From: Vesta saturnalis
Lineage: Eukaryota > Arthropoda > Insecta > Coleoptera > Lampyridae
Reading direction: 5' to 3'
Assembly: GCA_036346205.1 (NCBI GenBank)
Contig: JARFJB010002412.1
Location: 571,501-635,500, forward strand
DNA length: 64,000 nucleotides
The notes under the pieces were generated by a model. The model searched no databases. It had not been told where the DNA came from and saw only the letters and a program-made list of their open reading frames with translations. Made by a program: the position numbers and the translations under genes. Below, in pieces: positions 32,640-47,679 of this stretch (within the stretch, counting starts at the first letter, position 1; each line of letters opens with the position of its first letter).

Positions 32640-35600
32640 CACGGACACGGACACGGTTCAGATACATACACAGACACAGACACAGACAGAGACACAGACA
32701 CAGACACAGACACAGACACAGACACAGACACAGACACAGACACAGACACAGACACAACCACAAACACAGGAACAGACACAGACGCAGACGCAGACACAGA
32801 CACAGACACTAACACAGACACAGACACAGACACAGACACAGACACAGAGACAGACACAAACACACACACACACACACACACACATACACAGGCACAGACA
32901 CAGACACAGACGCAGACACATACACAGGCACAGGCACAGGCACAGACATAGACACAGATGCAGCCACGGACACAGACACAGACGTCGACTCAGACGCTGA
33001 CACAGCCACAGACACATACAGACACAGACACAGACAATTACACATACACACATACAGAGACAGGCACAGAGACAGGCGCAGACACAGACACAGACACAGC
33101 CATAGACACAGACACAGACAAAGACACAGACACAGACACAGTCACAGACGCAGACACAGACACAGACACAGACACAGACACAGACACAGACACAGGCACA
33201 GACACAGACATAATCACAGGCAGACACAGATATAGACACAGACACAGAGACAGACACAGACACACACACAGACACTGACACATACACAGACAGGGACGCA
33301 GACACAGGCACAGACACATACACAGCCACAGACAGGCACAGACACAGACACAGGCACAGTCACAGGCAGACACAGATATAGACACAGACACACACACACA
33401 GACACTGACACATACACAGACCAGGACGCAGACACAGGCACAGGCACATACAGACACAGACAGGTACAGACACAGACACAGACACAGACACAGATACAGG
33501 CACAGTCACAGGTACACACAAAGTGTAAGACAAAGGCACAAAAACAGACAGACACAAACACAAACACAAACACAAACAGAGACAGGCAAAGACACAGACT
33601 CAGACTCAGACACAGACACAGACACAGGCACAGACACAGACACAGATACAGACACAGAAGCAGACACAGACACAGACACAGGCACAGACACAGGAACAGA
33701 CACAGACACATGCACAGACACAGACACAGACATACACAGACACAGACGCACAGACACAAACACAGACACAGGTACAGACACAGGAACAGACACAGACACA
33801 GGCACAGGCACAGGCACAGGAACAGACACAGACACAGACACAGACACAGACACAGTCACAGACACAGACACAGACACAGTCACAGACACAGACATAGACC
33901 CAGACACGGACACGGACACCGATACGGACACGGCCACAGACACAGACACAGATAAAGAAACAGACACAGACACAGAAACAGACACAGACACAGACACAGA
34001 CACAGACACAGACACGGACACAGACACAAACACAGGAACAGACACAGACGCAGACACAGACACAGACACAGACACTAACATAGACACAGACACAGACACA
34101 GACACAGACACAGACATAGACACAGACATAGACACAGACACAGACACATGACATTCACAGACACAGACACAGACACAGACACAGACACAGACACAGACAC
34201 AGACACAGACACAGACACAGACACAGACACGGACACGGACACGGTTCAGATACATACACAGACACAGACACAGACACAGACACAGACACAGACACAGACA
34301 CAGACACAGACACAGACACAGACACAGACACAGACACAGACACAGACACAACACAGGACACAGACACAGACACAGACCAGACACAGACCACAGACACAGG
34401 ACACAGACACAGACGCAGACACAGACACAGACAACAGACACAGACGCAGACACAGACAACAACACACAACACAAAGCACAGACAAGGCACAGACAGACAC
34501 AGACGCAGACACAATACAGGCACAGGCACAGGCACAGACATAGACACAGATGCAGCCACGGACACAGACACAGACGTCGACTCAGACGCTGACACAGCCA
34601 CAGACACAGACACAGACACAGACACATACACACATACAGAGACAGGCACAGAGACAGCAGACACAGACACAGACACAGCCAAGACACAGACACAGACAAC
34701 AGACACAGACACAGACACAGTCACAGACACAGACACAGACACAGACACAGACACAGACACAGACACAGACACAGGCACAGACACAGACATAACACAGGCA
34801 GACACAGATGAAGACACAGACACAGAGACAGACACAGACACACACACAGACACTGACACACACAGACAGGGACGCAGACACAGGCACAGACACAGACACA
34901 GCCACAGACAGGCACAGACACAGACACAGGCACAGACACAGACACAGATACAGACACAGACACACACACAGACACTGACATACACAGACACAGACGCAGA
35001 CACAGGCACAGGCACATACAGACACAGACAGGTACAGACACAGACACAGACACAGACACAGATACAGGCACAGCACAGGTACACACAAAGTGTAAGACAA
35101 AGGCACAAAACAGACAGACACAAACACAAACACAAACACAAACAGAGACAGGCAAAGACACAGACTCAGACTCAGACACAGACACAGACACAGGCACAGA
35201 CACAGACACAGATACAGACACAGAAGCAGACACAGACACAGACACAGGCACAGACACAGGAACAGACACAGACACATGCACAGACACAGACACAGACACA
35301 TACACAGACACAGACGCACAGACACAAACACAGACACAGGTACAGACACAGGAACAGACACAGACACAGGCACAGGCACAGGCACAGGAACAGACACAGA
35401 CACAGACACAGACACAGACACAGTCACAGACACAGACACAGACACAGTCACAGACACAGACATAGACCCAGACACGGACACGGACACCGATACGGACACG
35501 GCCACAGACACAGACACAGATAAAGAAACAGACACAGACACAGAAACAGACACAGACACAGGCACAGACACAGACACAGACACAGACACGGACACAGACA

Positions 35601-36060
35601 CAAACACAGGAACAGACACAGACGCAGACACAGACGCAGACACAGACACAGACACTAACATAGACACAGACACAGACACAGACACAGACACAGACATAGA
35701 CACAGACATAGACACAGACACAGACACATGCACATCACAGACACAGACACAGACACAGACACAGACACAGACACAGACACAGACACAGACACAGACACAG
35801 ACAGACACAGACACGGACACGGACACGGTTCAGATACATACACAGACACAGACACAGACACAGACACAGACACAGACACAGACACAGACACAGACACAGA
35901 CACAGACACAGACACAGACACAGACACAGACACAGACACAGACACAGACACAGACACAGACACAGACACAACCACAAACACAGGAACAGACACAGACGCA
36001 GACACAGACACAGACACTAACATAGACACAGACGCAGACACAGACAAAGACAAAGACACA
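32640..36060. repeat. higher-order repeat of about 1.59 kb within the hexamer array
   Basis: GTTCAGATACATACAC recurs at intervals of about 1,588 and 1,584 bp, GATGCAGCCACGG at 1,592 bp and AAGTGTAAGACAAAGG at 1,567 bp, all in the same order. Two full units and the start of a third are present. The second unit has local single-base deletions around 34.33-34.52 kb. Confidence 0.85.
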
Positions 36061-38689
36061 AAGTCACAGACAGAGGCACAGGCAGACTCAGATACAGACA
36101 CAGATACAGACACAGACACAGACACAGACACACAGACACACACTCACAGACACAGGAGCAGACGCAGACACAGAGATAGACCCAGACACAGACACAGGCA
36201 CAGACACAGACACAGCCACAGGCACAGACATACACACAGACACATACACATACACAGACACAGACACAGACACAGACACAGCCACGGACACGGACACAGA
36301 GACAGACACGGACACGGACACAGACACAGACACAGACACAGACAAGACACAGACACAAGCGACAGACAGACACAGGTCAGACTCAGACAACACAGACACA
36401 GACACAGACACAGACACAGACACAGAACACAGACACAGACAGACAGACACAAGACAGACACAGACACAGCACAGACACAGACACAGACACAGACACAGAC
36501 ACAGACACAGACACAGACACAGACACAGACACAGACACAGACACACACAGACACAGGACACAGACACAGACAGACACAACACAGACACTAACAAGACACA
36601 GACCAGACACAGACAAGACACAGACACAGACAAGCACAGACACAGAGGCACAGCACGACCAGACACAGACACAGACACAGACACAGACACAGACACAGAC
36701 ACAGCACAGACACACAGACACAGACACAGACAGCAGACGCAGACACAGACATAGACCCAGACACAGACACAGGCACAGACACAGACACAGCCACAGCACA
36801 GACAAGACACAGACACAGACACAGACACAGACACAGACACAGACACAGACACAGACACAGACACAGACACAGACAACAGACACAGACACAGCACGGACAC
36901 GACACAGACACAGACACAGACACAGACACAGACACAGACACACACCAGACACAGACACAGACACAGACACAGACACAGACACAGACACTGACACAGACAC
37001 AGACACAGACAGAGACACAGGCACAGACACAGACAGGCACAGACATAACAGACACAGACACATTCACAGACACAGACACAGCCACAGACAGACACAGACA
37101 GACACACACACACACAGACACAGACACAGATACAGACACAGACACAGACACAGACACAGACACAGACACAGACACAGACACAGACACAGACACAGACACA
37201 GACACAGACACAGACACAGACACAGACACAGACACAGACACAGACACAGACACAGACACAGACACAGACACAGACACAGACACAGACACAGCACAGACAG
37301 ACACAGACACAGACACAGACAGACACAGACACAGACACAGACACAGACACAGACACAGACACAGACACAGACACAGACACAGACACAGACACAGACACAG
37401 ACATAGACACAGACACATACACATACACAGACACAGACACACACAGCCACGGACACGGACACGGACACAGAGACAGGCACAGATACAGACACAGACACAG
37501 ACACAGATACGGACGCGGACACAGACACAGACACAGACACAGACACAGACACAGACACAGACACAGACACAGACACAGACACAGACACAGACACAGACAC
37601 AGACACAGACGCAGACACAGACACAGTCACAGCACAGACACAGACACAGACACAGACACAGACACAGACACAGACACAGACACAGACACAGACACAGACA
37701 CAGACACAGACACAGACACAGACACAGACACAGACATGGACACAGATGCAGCCACGGACACAGACGCCGACACAGACGCTGACACAGCCACAGGCCCATA
37801 CAGACACAGACACAGGCAATTACACAGACACACATACATAGACAGGCACAGACACAGGCGCAGACACAGACACTGACACAGACACAGACACAGACACAGA
37901 CACAGACACAGACATAGATACAGACACAGACAAAGACACAGACACAGACACAGACGCAGACACAGACACAGACACAGACAGACACAGACACAGACACAGG
38001 CACAGACACAGACATAGACACAGACACAGGCACAGGCACAGGCACAGACATAGACACAGATGCAGCCACGAACACAGACACAGACGCCGATTCAGACGTA
38101 GACGCAGACGTAGACGCAGACGCTGACACAGCCACAGACACACATACAGACAGACACAGGCAATGACAGACACACACACACACACACACACAGACAGGCA
38201 CAGACACAGCCGCAGCCACAGACACAGACACAGACACAGACATAGACACAGACACAGACAAAGACACAGACACAGACACAGTCACACACACAGATACAGA
38301 CACAGACACAGATACAGGCACAGGCTCAGTCACAGGCACACACAAAGTGTAAGACAAAGGCACAAAAACAGACAGACACAAACACAAACACAAACACAAA
38401 CAGAGACAGGCCAAGACACAGACTCAGACTCAGACACAGACACAGATACAGATACAGACACTGACACAGACACAGACACAGACACAGAAACAGACACAGA
38501 CACAGACAAGGGAACAGACACAGGAACAGACACAGGCACAGACACAGACACAGACACAGACGCACAGACACAAACACAGACACAGGTACAGACACAGAAA
38601 CAGACACAGACACAGACACAGCCACAGACGCAGACACAGACACAGACACAGACACAGACACAGACACAGGCACAGACGCAGACGCAGAT

Positions 38690-38702
38690 GCAGACACGGA
38701 CA

Positions 38703-38737
<35 letters not shown>

Positions 38738-38766
38738 ACAGACAGACGCAGCCGCAGACGCAGACT

Positions 38767-38801
<35 letters not shown>

Positions 38802-38829
38802 TCAGACGCATACGCAGACGCAGACGCAT

Positions 38830-38872
<43 letters not shown>

Positions 38873-38892
38873 CGCAGACGCAGACGCAGACT

Positions 38893-38963
<71 letters not shown>

Positions 38964-38965
38964 AC
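38690..38965. repeat. GACGCA variant block
   Basis: A run in which the unit is GACGCA instead of GACACA, with GACTCA and TACGCA variants. Similar blocks occur at about 46520-46760, 49245-49330, 51500-51720 and 52185-52250. Confidence 0.9.
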
Positions 38966-39615
38966 TGACACAGCCACAGACACATACAGACACAGACACA
39001 GACACAGAGACAGACACAGACACAGTCGCAGACACAGACAAAGACAGAGACACAGACACAGACACAGACACAGACACAGACACAGACACAGACACAGACA
39101 CAGACACAGACACAGACACAGACACAGACACAGACACAGACACAGACTCAGACACAGACACAGACACAGGCACAGGCACAGAAACAGACACAGACACAGA
39201 CACAGACACAGACACAGACACAGACACAGACACAGACACAGACACAGACACAGACAAAGTCACAGACACAGGCACAGGCAGACTCAGATACAGATACAGA
39301 CACAGACACAGACACAGACACAGACACACAGACACACACTCACAGACACACACACACAGACACAGGAGCAGACGCAGACACAGAGATAGACCCAGACACA
39401 GACACTGACACAGACACAGACACAGACACAGCCACAGAAACAGACACAGACACAGCCACTGACACAGACATAGACACAGACACATACACATACACAGACA
39501 CAGACACACACACAGCCACGGACACGGACACGGACACAGAGACAGGCACAGATACAGACACAGACACAGACACAGACACGGACGCGGACACAGACACAGA
39601 CACAGACACAGACAC

Positions 39616-42600
39616 AAAAAGACAATTTTGAAATTTTTGATACTAATTTAGTTAAAGAGTTTATTAATATGTTTAAGTGCGTTGATAATAAACATTTAGA
39701 TATGGAATTAAAAGAGAAGGTTGAAAACGATACTAATTTTGAGGTCTTTATGGATAAGTATGATTTAGCAATTCATAATGTTTGCAAAAAATCTTTTTAC
39801 CTATCTAATAACAAAAAGAATAACAAACATTTTGGTAAATCGGTTTCATGGTGGTCACATGATTTAAAGGTGTTAAGAAAAAGAGTTAACGCATCTAGAA
39901 GAAGATTTCAAAGAACAATTCAAGACGAAAAATTACGACAAGAAAGAAAATTAATATATTTAGAAGAAAGAAAAGTTATCAAAATTAATAAAAGAAGAAA
40001 AATTTAAGTCATGGAAAGAGTTTTGTAACAACAGAAATTAATCCGTGGAGCTTGATTTAGAAAATGGTAAGTGATAAACTTAAGAAAAACTTTAGTTTAG
40101 GTACCATTATTGAGCCTGATGGAAGCTACACCACTGCAGAAGATACGTTGCAATACATGATCTACTTTACTCCAAATGATTCTGAAGAAGACGATACTGA
40201 TTATCATAAATAAGTAAGAAGGAAATAGAATTAAATATAGAGACTGACGATGATGAAGAATTCAAATTAAAGAAATAGAAGAAATTATTCAAAGAATAAA
40301 TCCCAAAAATCTCCAGGTAAAACGGAATAACAAGTGACATTATGTTTAGAGTTTTCAAATTATTTCTAATAAATGTTTAAACATTTCTTATTTTCCGAAA
40401 GAGTAGAAAAATGCGCTTATTATTCCTATTATTAAATCTGGCAAACAAAGTAGTAACGATGTTTCTAAGTTTCGACCTATTAGTTTATTAAACACAGAAG
40501 GAAACATTTTAGAAAACATGATAAACAGAATTATGCATCATTTTAACAAACATAATTATTTAAATACAAACCAGTTTGGATTTACTTCCCAAAAGAGTAC
40601 TTTGGACGCTTTACTTGCACTTAAAAATTTTATTACTAAAAATTTATCATTTAATAAAGATATTGTCGTTATCAGTTTAGATGTGAGAGGAGCATTTGAC
40701 TCAGCATGGTGGCCTGCTATATTAAAAGTATTAAAAGACAAACAATGCCCTGCTAATTTTTACAAACTATCAAAAGCATATTTTACAAACAGAACTTGTA
40801 TGTTCCTTAATGATATACAAATTAACAGAGTAATTACTAGAGGATGCCCACAAGGCTCTTGTTGCGGGCCAGGGTTTTGGAACTTACAATATAATGCATG
40901 TTTAAACATAAAATATTCGGAACATACTGTAGCTTTAGCATTTGCTGATGACAGTTATTTTAACAAGCGGTCATAATTATTTGTATGCAGAAAATTATGC
41001 AAACATAGAATTACAAAAGTACTTAAATGGGCAAAAACAACAAAATTACGTTTAACGAAAATAAATCGAAAGTTATGTTTATTTCAAAAAAAAAATCTTT
41101 TAGAACAATTAAAATTAACATTTACATTAACAATAAAATTTTAGAACAAGTGGAAATTTTAAAATATTTGGGTATATATATTGATAATAAATTCACGTTT
41201 AATAATCATGTTGAAATTATAACAAATAAATGCTTTAAATTTGTACAAATTTTATCCAGAAACGCAAGAAATTCGATGGGGTTTAAAACAAAATGCCATA
41301 AAACAATTTACAAAGACAATTTTACCTCTACTTTCCTATGGAATTGTAATTTGGGAAGATGCCTTAATAAAGAAGAAAAATATTTCAAAATTAGAAAGAA
41401 TCCAACGATTATTAAACATAAAAATACTAAAAGGTTACAGGACAATTTCTTATGAGGCTTCTTGTATATTAACTGGAATTACTCCTCTTATAATTAAATT
41501 AAAAGAAATTTCAAATTTATTTAAAATTTCAAAAAACATGGTTAAAGAATTTTTAATTGATTCATCTATTAGTTGTTGTCTTTGGACCCATCCAGCGTAC
41601 TATCTAAAACTTAAACAAAAATATTGTGATATTGATTTACAAGTTTATAACTATCAAATTTTTTGTTATGGCTTTAAAGAAAATGATAATGTCAATGCAA
41701 GTGTATTAATTTCTAAACAGTTAATTATTAAATACCAATTAAAATTTAAGTTAAATCAAAACTGTATTGAAGAACAAGCTGAACTTTTATCTATTTTAAA
41801 ATCATTAGAAAAAATTGAGAAATTACTTAATGTATCTAATGTAGACAAAACAATATTATTATTTGTATTTAGACCTAAAATTTTAAATATTTTGAATAAT
41901 AATCAAATTCATTATTTTTTGGTAGAAAAAATTAGAAAATCTGTTCAATTACTGGAAATCAAAAAATGGTGTATACATTTTTGTTTATATAAAAAAGAAG
42001 ATCATAATATAATTCGACTAAGAGAGATAGCAACAAACGATAGTATTGAATATAGTGAAATATGTACTTATGATAAATTAATTAAATCTAAGATTAAAAA
42101 TGAATTAAAGGGCAAAAGCGTTTTGGAATGGCAGAACCGTTGGAATAATACCACAAAAGGTGCATTAACGAAATCATTCTTTCCGTCTGTGTTTGATAGA
42201 CTGAAATGCAATTTGAAACAATCACCAAACATAACAACAATTTTAAGTGGCCATGGCAAATTTAAGGCATATTTAAAACGATTTAAAATAATACAAAATT
42301 CAGATTGCATATGTAATAATAGTGATCAAACAATACAGCATTTAATATTTGAATGCATATTATTAAGAAACGAACGATTAGAATTAAAAAATAAAATTAT
42401 ACAAAAAGGTGGTATTTGGCCAACCACAAATTCTGACCTTATCACTATATACCAAAATGAATTTACCAAATTTGTAAACAGCATTAATTTTGATAATCTG
42501 TGCCAATAATTAAAAAAATTATATAATAATAATAATAAAACAATTCAGTTAGCATAAATATAAGATTAGATTCTTATTTATCTATTTATTTACTTATTTA

Positions 42601-42909
42601 ACATTTAACTCAATTGTTATAACCTTAGATAATAATTAGCTATAATATTTATAAATGTTAAGAGAATATTAATAATGTATTTAAATAACTAAAAATTTAA
42701 ATTTTGCAAATGTTAAAACAAAGGTTGACAAAGTATCCAAATAGGAAATATGTAACATAGATAACAGTGAACAATGTTAAAATCTTGAAGTGATAAAATA
42801 TTCAGAAAGTTTGTCAACATTTGTTAGTTATAATAATGTAAGGCATGTACTAATTGTACGGGACATGTCAGAATAAATAATTCATCAATAAAAAAAAAAA
42901 AAAAAAAAA
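39616..42909 (+). mobile_element. R1-clade non-LTR retrotransposon, 5'-truncated, inserted in the hexamer array
   Basis: Array sequence runs up to GACACAAAAAGACA at about 39615 and resumes as GACACAGAC straight after an A-tail of 20 A (42890-42909). An AATAAA lies at 42887. The gag and endonuclease parts are missing, and the first recognisable protein is the linker before the reverse transcriptase. The body is very A+T-rich, unlike the array. The intact tail directly joined to the array fits target-primed insertion into an ACAGAC unit. Confidence 0.85.
39669..42509 (+). pseudogene. R1-type polymerase: linker, reverse transcriptase and CCHC end, frameshifted
   Basis: The linker 39669-40007 includes GKSVSWWSHDLKVLRKRVNA. 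INPK.SPGKTGITSDIMF follows near 40300, then the reverse transcriptase blocks FRPISLLNTEGNILENMINR, QFGFTSQKSTLDALLALKNF, VVISLDVRGAFDSAWWPAIL (motif A), TRGCPQGSCCGPGFWNLQYN (motif B) and ALAFADDSYF (catalytic FADD, near 40940). The thumb and tail (41027-42509) hold KWAKNNKITFNENKSKVMF, EILKYLGIYID, ILPLLSYGIVIWEDAL and LERIQRLLNIKILKGYRTIS. A CCHC-like CICNNSDQTIQHLIFEC finger lies near the end. CPQGSCxGPGFW and the YRT-S block are typical of the R1 clade. Several frameshifts (about 40010-40500, 40970 and 41240) inactivate it. Confidence 0.85.
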
Positions 42910-43565
42910 GACACAGACACAGACACAGACACAGACACAGACACAGACACAGACACAGACACAGACACAGACACAGACGCAGACACAGACACAGACACAG
43001 ACACAGACACAGACACAGACACAGACACAGACACAGACACAGACACAGACACAGACACAGACACAGACACAGACACAGACACAGACACAGACACAGACAT
43101 AGACACAGATGCAGCCACGGACACAGACGCCGACTCAGACGCTGACACAGCCACAGGCCCATACAGACACAGACACAGGCAATTACACAGACACACATAC
43201 AGAGACAGGCACAGACACAGGCGCAGACACAGACACTGACACAGACACAGACACAGACACAGACATAGACACAGACACAGACAAAGACACAGACACAGAC
43301 ACAGACGCAGACACAGACACAGACACAGACAGACACAGACACAGACACAGGCACAGACACAGACATAGACACAGACACAGACAAAGACACAGACACAGAC
43401 ACAGACACAGACGCAGACACAGACACAGACACAGACAGACACAGACACAGACATAATCACAGGCAGACTCAGATATAGACACAGACACAGACAGACACAA
43501 ACACAGACACAGTCACAGACGCAGACACAGGCACAGACACATACACAGACACAGACAGGCACAGA
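42910..43565. repeat. ACAGAC hexamer array between the two retrotransposons
   Basis: About 656 bp, containing the GATGCAGCCACGG marker (43109) and the GGCCCATACAGACAC / GGCAATTACACAGACAC markers also seen near 37.8 kb. The same spacing recurs at 55.86-56.51 kb. Confidence 0.95.
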
Positions 43566-45500
43566 CCTGTCGACATATGGAACGCGAACGGCCTCCTTAC
43601 AAAGAGGGAGGAGCTAGAAGAGTTCGTTTACCGGCAAAACCTAGACATGGTGCTGGTCACGGAAACTCATCTAAGGCCTTGTGATAAGCCCACGATAAGG
43701 AATTACCGCTTGCACCGCAACGACCGACTCACCGGGAGAGGAGGGGGCACAGCAATATTCGTGAAAAACTCCATCGAACACTACGAAATGCCGACACCGG
43801 ATACACAACTGCTGGAGGTGACTGCAATAGAGCCACCAGCTCCGCAGGACGCATAAAATAATAGCTGCGTATAACCCACCGAGCCGTGCTCGACCCCAAA
43901 ATTGGACGCACTCCTGGACGATAACACCCACGATAATCGCAGGAGATCTAAACGCGAAGCACCGGACTGGAATAGCAGGACAAACCGGAACAGGCGGGAC
44001 CTAGAAGCATACGCCGCGACGAGAGTATAATCGTAGAAGGACCTCAGAACCCACCTGTTACCCAGGTGACGGCTCGAGGCCTGACGATAGACATCGCGAT
44101 TTCCGAAACGTGCCATTACACCGGATGGAAACAATACCGGACCTGAGCTCTGACCACGACCCGTCCTGCTGCAGCTAGGAGATCAAGCCGCTGGAGCCAA
44201 CGCAGATCACCAGAATTTCCTGGAAAAATACGAAGCACTGATTAAGGATAAAACCCGCAGTGCCCGTAATACAGAACACCCGTCAGATAGGTACGCAGTA
44301 CAGGAAATCACGAAAACCATCCTGAGGTCGATGGAAGAAGCAAAGTTCACGTTAACAAGGAACACGAATAACTACAGCCTGCCCATAGATATAAGAGAAA
44401 TTATCAGACAAAAACAGGAAAAGACGCAGATGGCAGCGTTCTCAAGACCCGAGGACAAACGTGAACTAAACGCCGCAGAAAGGCGAGTAAAGATAGCACA
44501 GACATAAAATGCACAATGGACCAAAAAGTGGAATCCCTCGACGTCCAAGACGGATCGTATTGGAAGATGGTGAAGGCGCTGCGAAAGCACAGACCACGCC
44601 ACCACTTCACGGGAGGAACGGAATAGTATACACGGATGCCGCGAAGGCGGACGCGTTCGCAGATTGCATAGAAACGCAATGCAGCCCGTTTACGAGAACG
44701 CGACCTCGGCCACATTCGAAGAATAAACAACTCCGTCAGAGAACGCCTGGCGGAAGAAGCTCAAGACAACATTCGACACACCACCGCCCAGGAGGTGAAG
44801 GACATCCTGAAGAAACTAAAAGACACAGAAGGCGGGGCCGGACCACATTCCAAATAAAGCAATGAAGCTCCTCCCACAAAGAGGCGTAGCGTACCTCACC
44901 GCAGTTACAATGCAATACTTCGTTTAAAATATTTTCCTACAAGATGGCGAAACGGACACGGTGATGATCCGAAACCGGGTAAAAACGCTACCTTTCCCCA
45001 AAACTACAGACCATCAGCCTCCTGCCGACGATGGGCAAAGTTTGGAGCGGATCACAAGTCAGACTGCAAGAAGAAATAGACGATTTACAGATAATACCGG
45101 ACGAACAATCAGATCCGAAGAAATCACTCCACAACACAACAAGCCCTCCGAGTTGTCGAACACGTCGCACGCGGCTTCAACTGGAAGAAGCACACCGGCG
45201 GAATGTTCCTGAACATCGCCAAAGCGTTCGACAAAGTGTGCACCACGGACTCCTACATAAAATGCTGGAATATCGCTCCAAATGACCAGACTTATCCACT
45301 CCTTCCTATCCAAAGATGCTTCAGGACGAAGCTGCAACACTGCAGGTCCTTCCCCGAAGGATTACCGCTGGAGTACCTCAAGGTTCACCCTCTCCGATCT
45401 ATTTAATTAATTCAGACTCCCGAAAACAAAAGGAACCATCCTCGCAACCTACGCGGGCGACACCGCGGTCCTAGCACAATCCAGCAACCTCGGACAGGTC
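43566..45500 (+). mobile_element. Jockey-type LINE fragment truncated at both ends, inside the hexamer array
   Basis: Clearly richer in G+C than the other elements. It starts at the first residues of the endonuclease and ends at the reverse transcriptase active site, so neither the 5' region nor the 3' untranslated region/A-tail is present. The palindrome GTCGAC occurs at both junctions (43569-43574 and 45498-45503). The right-hand one coincides with GTCGACTCAGACGCTGAC, which also occurs in uninterrupted array at about 32990 and 34575. Confidence 0.85.
43572..45500 (+). pseudogene. Jockey-type endonuclease and partial reverse transcriptase, broken
   Basis: The endonuclease is nearly complete across frames: DIWNANGLLTKREELEEFVY, MVLVTETHLRP (catalytic Glu), GRGGGTAIFVKNSIEHYEMP, then IIAGDLNAKHRTG and DLSSDHDP (catalytic Asp/His). 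The linker EITKTILRSMEEAKFTLTRN and IREIIRQKQEKTQMAAFSRP follows, then VKDILKKLKDTEGGAGPHSK. The reverse transcriptase shows YFPTRWRNGHGDDPKPGKN, ALRVVEHVARGFNWKKHTGG, FLNIAKAFDKV (motif A) and ATYAGDTAVLAQ, where the usual YADD is YAGD (catalytic Asp lost). At least five frame breaks. Its lineage differs from the copy at 3.6-7.3 kb. Confidence 0.85.
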
Positions 45501-46653
45501 GACTCACACGCTGACACAGCCACAGACCCATACAGACACAGACACAGGCAATTACACAGACACACATACAGAGACAGGCACAGACACAGGCGCAGACACA
45601 GACACAGACACAGTCACAGACACAGACACAGACACAGACACAGACATAGACACAGACAGCCACAGAAACAGACACAGACACAGACACAGACACGGACACG
45701 GACTCAGAGACAGGCACAGATACAGACACAGACACAGACACAGACACCCGGACGCGGACACAGACACAGACACAGACACAGACACAGACACAGGCACAGA
45801 CACAGACACAGACACAGACACAGACACAGACACAGACACAGACACAGACACAGACACAGACACAGACACAGCCACAGAGACAGACACAGACACAGGCACA
45901 GACACAGACACAGACACAGACACAGACACAGACACAGACACAGACACAGACACAGACACAGACACAGACACAGACACAGACACAGACACAGACACAGACA
46001 CAGACACAGACACAGACACAGACACAGACACAGACACAGACACAGACACAGACACAGACACAGACACAGACACAGGCACACACAAAGTGTAAGACAAAGG
46101 CACAAAAACAGACAGACACAAACACAAACACAAACACAAACAGAGACAGGCAAAGACACAGACTCGGACTCAGACACAGGTACAGATACAGATACAGACA
46201 CTGACACAGACACAGACACAGACACAGACACAGACACAGACACAGACACAGACAGACACAGACACAGGCACAGACACAGACACAGATACAGACACAGATA
46301 CAGACACAGACACAGACACAGGCACAGACACAGGAACAGACACAGACACATGCACAGACACAGGCACAGACACAGACGCACAGACATAAACACAGACACA
46401 GGTACTGACACAGAAACAGACACAGACACAGCCACAGCCACAGACACAGACACAGACACAGACACAGACACAGACACAGACACAGGCACAGACGCAGACC
46501 CAGATGCAGTCACGGAGACAGACTCAGACGCAGACGCAGACGCAGACACAGACGCAGACGCACACTCAGACGCAGACGCATACGCAGACGCATACGCAGA
46601 CGCAGACGCAGACTCAGACGCATACGCAGACGCAGGCACAGACGCATACGCAT

Positions 46654-46691
<38 letters not shown>

Positions 46692-46692
46692 T

Positions 46693-46737
<45 letters not shown>

Positions 46738-47647
46738 GCGCAGACGCAGACGCAGACACTGACACAGCCACAGACACACATACAGACACAGACACAGACA
46801 CAGACACAGACACAGACACAGACACAGAAACAGACACAGACACAGGCACAGACACAGACACAGACACAGACGCAGACACAGACAAAGTCACAGACACAGG
46901 CACAGTCAGACTCAGATACAGACAGGTACAGACACAGACACACAGACACAGACACACAGACACACACTCACAGACACACACACACACACACACACACAGA
47001 CACAGGAGCAGACGCAGACACAGAGATAGACCCAGTCATAGACACAGACACAGACACAGACACAGACACAGCCACAGAAACAGACACAGACACACCCACA
47101 GACACAGACATAGTCACAGACACATACACATACACAGACACAGACACAGACACAGCCACGGACACGGACACGGACTAAGAGACAGACACGGACACGGACA
47201 TGCACACGGACACGGACCCAGTCGCAGACACTGACACAGACACAGACACAGACACAGACACAGACACAGACACAGACAGACACAGACACAGACACAGACA
47301 CAGACACAGACACAGACACAGACACAGACACAGACACAGACACAGACACAGAGACAGAGACAGAGACAGACACAGACAGAGACAGACACAGACACAGACA
47401 CAGACACAGACACAGACACAGACACAGACACAGACACAGACACAGACACAGACACAGACACAGACGCAGACGCAGACGCAGACACAGACACAGACACAGA
47501 CACAGACACAGACACAGACAGACACAGACACAGACACAGACACAGACACAGACACAGACACAGACACAGACACAGACACAGACACAGACACAGACACAGA
47601 CACAGACACAGACACAGACACAGACACAGACACAGAGACAGACACAA

Positions 47648-47679
<32 letters not shown>

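Larger units (their letters stand above)
31851..39615. repeat. ACAGAC hexamer array, first segment
   Basis: The first 250 bp or so are dominated by ACGGAC/ACGGGC units and then shift to ACAGAC. Non-hexamer markers are embedded: GTTCAGATACATACAC (32656, 34244, 35828), GATGCAGCCACGG (32957, 34549, 37747), AAGTGTAAGACAAAGGC (33521, 35088, 38345). None of the six frames of ACAGAC has a stop, so the long TD, QT, RH, CL, VC and VS frames are by-products. Confidence 0.97.
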
